Assembly (NCBI GenBank): GCA_044224495.1
Contig: JBGAKG010000036.1
Location: 20,259 to 84,258, forward strand
Source: JBGAKG01 sp044224495
GTDB lineage: Bacteria > Myxococcota_A > Polyangia > Polyangiales > Polyangiaceae
DNA length: 64,000 bases
Reading direction: 5' to 3'
Part shown: positions 62,453 through 64,000 of the stretch, piece after piece
Position numbering within the stretch: the stretch's first letter is position 1
Layout: every line of letters begins with the position of its first letter
Position numbers and translations under genes: made by a program
The notes under the pieces: model-generated
Told to the model about the DNA's origin: nothing
Seen by the model: only the letters and a program-made list of their open reading frames with translations
Database searches by the model: none

Positions 62453-63889
62453 ATGGCCGAAAGCGAAGCCCGACTGGGCGGGAAAGTCCGCGCGCTCCGC
62501 CGGCGCGAAAACCTCAGCCAGGTCGAGCTCGCCGACAAGCTCGGCATCTCGCCGAGCTACCTCAACCTGATCGAGAACAACCGGCGTCCCCTGCCCGCGC
62601 CGCTCCTCATCAAGATCGCGCAGCAGTTCCACGTCGACATCGGGGCCTTCGCGAGCGACGAAGACGCCCGCCTGGTGGCGGACCTGATCGAGGCGTTCGC
62701 GGACCCCATGTTCGAAGAGCAGGGTCTCACGTCGGTCGACGTGCGCGAGATGGCGACCTCGAGCCCGACCGCGGCGCGCGCCGTGCTGTCGCTCTACCGC
62801 GCCTACCGCAGCGCACGCACGACCGCCGACGAGCTCTCGTCACGCTTGAGCGAGGACCACGAGGGGGGCACCGCGAAGGCATCCCAGGTGCCGTCCGAAG
62901 AGGTGAGCGATCTCATCCAGCGCTACATGAACCACTTCCCCGAGCTCGAGGCGGGCGCGGAGGCGCTCGTGAAGAAGGGGAAGCTCGTCACCGACGACCT
63001 CTACCCGGGGCTCATCCGCCACCTCGAGCGGGCGCACGGCGTGACGGTGCACATCGCGCGCACGGGTGCCGAGCGCGGCACGCTGCGGCGGTTCGAGCCC
63101 GGCAAGAAGATCCTCACGCTGAGCGAGCTGCTCCCGACGCGCAGCCGTACCTTCCAGCTCGCGTACCAGGTCGGCCTGCTCGAACAGCACGCCGCGCTCG
63201 ATGCGCTGTCGGCCGATGCGTACCTGACGACGCCGGAGTCGCGCGCGCTCGCGCGCGTGGCGCTCGCGAACTACTTCGCCGGCGCGGTGCTCATGCCGTA
63301 CGCGGAGTTTCGCCGCGCGGCGCAAGAGGAGCGGTACGACATCGACGTGCTGGGGCGGCGTTTCCGCGTCGGGTTCGAGCAAGTCACGCACCGGCTCACG
63401 ACGCTCCGGCGCCCCAACGCCGAGGGTGTCCCGTTCCACATGATCCGCATCGACGTGGCGGGCAACATCTCGAAGCGCTTCTCCGCGAGCGGGATCCGGA
63501 TCGCGCGCTACTCCGGCGCGTGCCCGAAGTGGAACATCTTCGCGGCGTTCCTCACGCCGGGCATGATCCGGATCCAGGTGTCGAAGATGCCCGACGGCAA
63601 CGTCTTCTTCTGCTTGGCGCGCACGATCCAGAAGGACTCGGGTGGGTATCACGCCCAGCAGCCCGTCATGGCGATTGGGCTCGGGTGCCCGATGGATCGC
63701 GCGAAGGAGCTCATCTACTCGGACGGCGTCGATCTCGAGAACCCGGGCATCTGCGTGCCGGTCGGCGTGACGTGCCGGACGTGCGAGCGGACGGACTGCG
63801 AGCAGCGCGCCTTCCCCTCCCTGCGCTCGCCGCTGGTGGTGGACGAGAACGTGCGCGGCAGTAGCCTCTACGCGTCCCCAATTCGCTGA
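62453..63889 (+). CDS. XRE-family ScfR/RamB-type acyl-responsive transcriptional regulator
   Basis: A 478-residue regulator: N-terminal HTH of the XRE type (residues 9-64, NLSQVELADKLGISPSYLNLIEN), a long middle with the IrrE/ImmA-like fold (no HExxH zinc motif seen) and a C-terminal DUF2083-type domain with Cys-rich motifs (SGACPKWN, IGLGCPMD, VTCRTCERTDC). Relatives are RamB and PrpR of actinobacteria, which control glyoxylate-shunt and propionate genes and sense acyl-CoA. Here it faces aceBA, so control of that operon is inferred. The stop is followed at once by a 29-bp inverted repeat. Confidence 0.9.
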   Translation: MAESEARLGGKVRALRRRENLSQVELADKLGISPSYLNLIENNRRPLPAPLLIKIAQQFHVDIGAFASDEDARLVADLIEAFADPMFEEQGLTSVDVREMATSSPTAARAVLSLYRAYRSARTTADELSSRLSEDHEGGTAKASQVPSEEVSDLIQRYMNHFPELEAGAEALVKKGKLVTDDLYPGLIRHLERAHGVTVHIARTGAERGTLRRFEPGKKILTLSELLPTRSRTFQLAYQVGLLEQHAALDALSADAYLTTPESRALARVALANYFAGAVLMPYAEFRRAAQEERYDIDVLGRRFRVGFEQVTHRLTTLRRPNAEGVPFHMIRIDVAGNISKRFSASGIRIARYSGACPKWNIFAAFLTPGMIRIQVSKMPDGNVFFCLARTIQKDSGGYHAQQPVMAIGLGCPMDRAKELIYSDGVDLENPGICVPVGVTCRTCERTDCEQRAFPSLRSPLVVDENVRGSSLYASPIR

Positions 63890-63992
63890 GGGGACGGTGT
63901 CAACCTTGTCAACCTTTGACCACGCGTCGCGCAGTTGGGCGCGAACCAGCCTCCTTGGGACACCAAAGGTTGACAAGGTTGACACCGTCCCC
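63890..63992. repeat. 29-bp perfect inverted repeat with 45-bp spacer
   Basis: Arms at 63890-63918 and 63964-63992 are exact reverse complements over 29 bases and carry an internal repeat GTCAACCTT/GTCAACCTTT. Starts one base past the regulator stop. The spacer has no gene. It may be a strong bidirectional hairpin terminator or a small mobile or REP-type element. A run of 11 C follows at the window end. Confidence 0.8.
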
Positions 63993-64000
63993 CCCCCCCA

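Overview
The window is a high-GC (about 70%), gene-dense stretch of chromosome. It looks like a myxobacterium (Myxococcota, probably Polyangia, in the Sorangium/Polyangium/Labilithrix direction). The signs are: a secreted protein with a MYXO-CTERM-type Cys/TM/Arg tail (3365-4948), many Cys-anchored lipoproteins of no known family, three Ser/Thr kinases of which two share an unusual membrane-bound layout, an IF3 with a long acidic C-terminal extension as in Myxococcus Dsg, and a mraZ-to-murC cell-wall cluster. I found no rRNA, tRNA, CRISPR, transposase or prophage gene. No gap between genes exceeds 300 bases.

Region 1 (1-22.9 kb, mostly minus strand) is the division and cell wall (dcw) cluster, read right to left: mraZ, rsmH, ftsL, ftsI, murE, murF, mraY, [insert], murD, ftsW, [insert], murG, murC, and a truncated ftsQ-like gene at the left edge. 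Genes inside each block overlap by 1-4 bases. The cluster is interrupted twice: between ftsW and murG (GNAT, PHP hydrolase, lipoprotein) and between mraY and murD (LysR/SDR pair, LytS/LytT-type two-component pair, GIN-domain lipoprotein, large lipoprotein). The rejoined murG and murD blocks carry a nearly identical 20-base TTGAC-containing element just upstream. A 10-base-period repeat upstream of mraZ fits a MraZ operator.

Region 2 (23-39 kb) is mixed: a small Cys-containing protein, an acyl-CoA dehydrogenase, a trypsin-like lipoprotein, a stand-alone B12-binding domain, a membrane-bound Ser/Thr kinase, an RCK/TrkA-like protein, a sterol-desaturase-family enzyme, a 1003-residue AAA ATPase, a large secreted unknown and infC.

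Region 3 (39-53 kb) has a divergent locus that is the best candidate for an undescribed system. A membrane protein with a degenerate sigma-54-activator-like AAA+ domain is divergent from a three-gene ABC-type operon whose ATPase subunit has lost Walker A and the signature motif. Then come tandem duplicated lipoproteins, an MpaB-type oxygenase, smpB, a second membrane kinase, NUDIX and NTF2-like genes, and a third, atypical kinase.

Region 4 (53-64 kb) holds a small 2Fe-2S protein, an Smr-domain protein, ilvE, an RRM glycine-rich RNA-binding protein, a TonB-like protein, and the glyoxylate shunt operon aceB-aceA facing a divergent ScfR/RamB-type regulator. The window ends in a perfect 29-bp inverted repeat just after that regulator.

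A motif CCARNTTGGTAC occurs five times across the window, mostly inside genes and written with rare codons. This suggests selection on the DNA itself.
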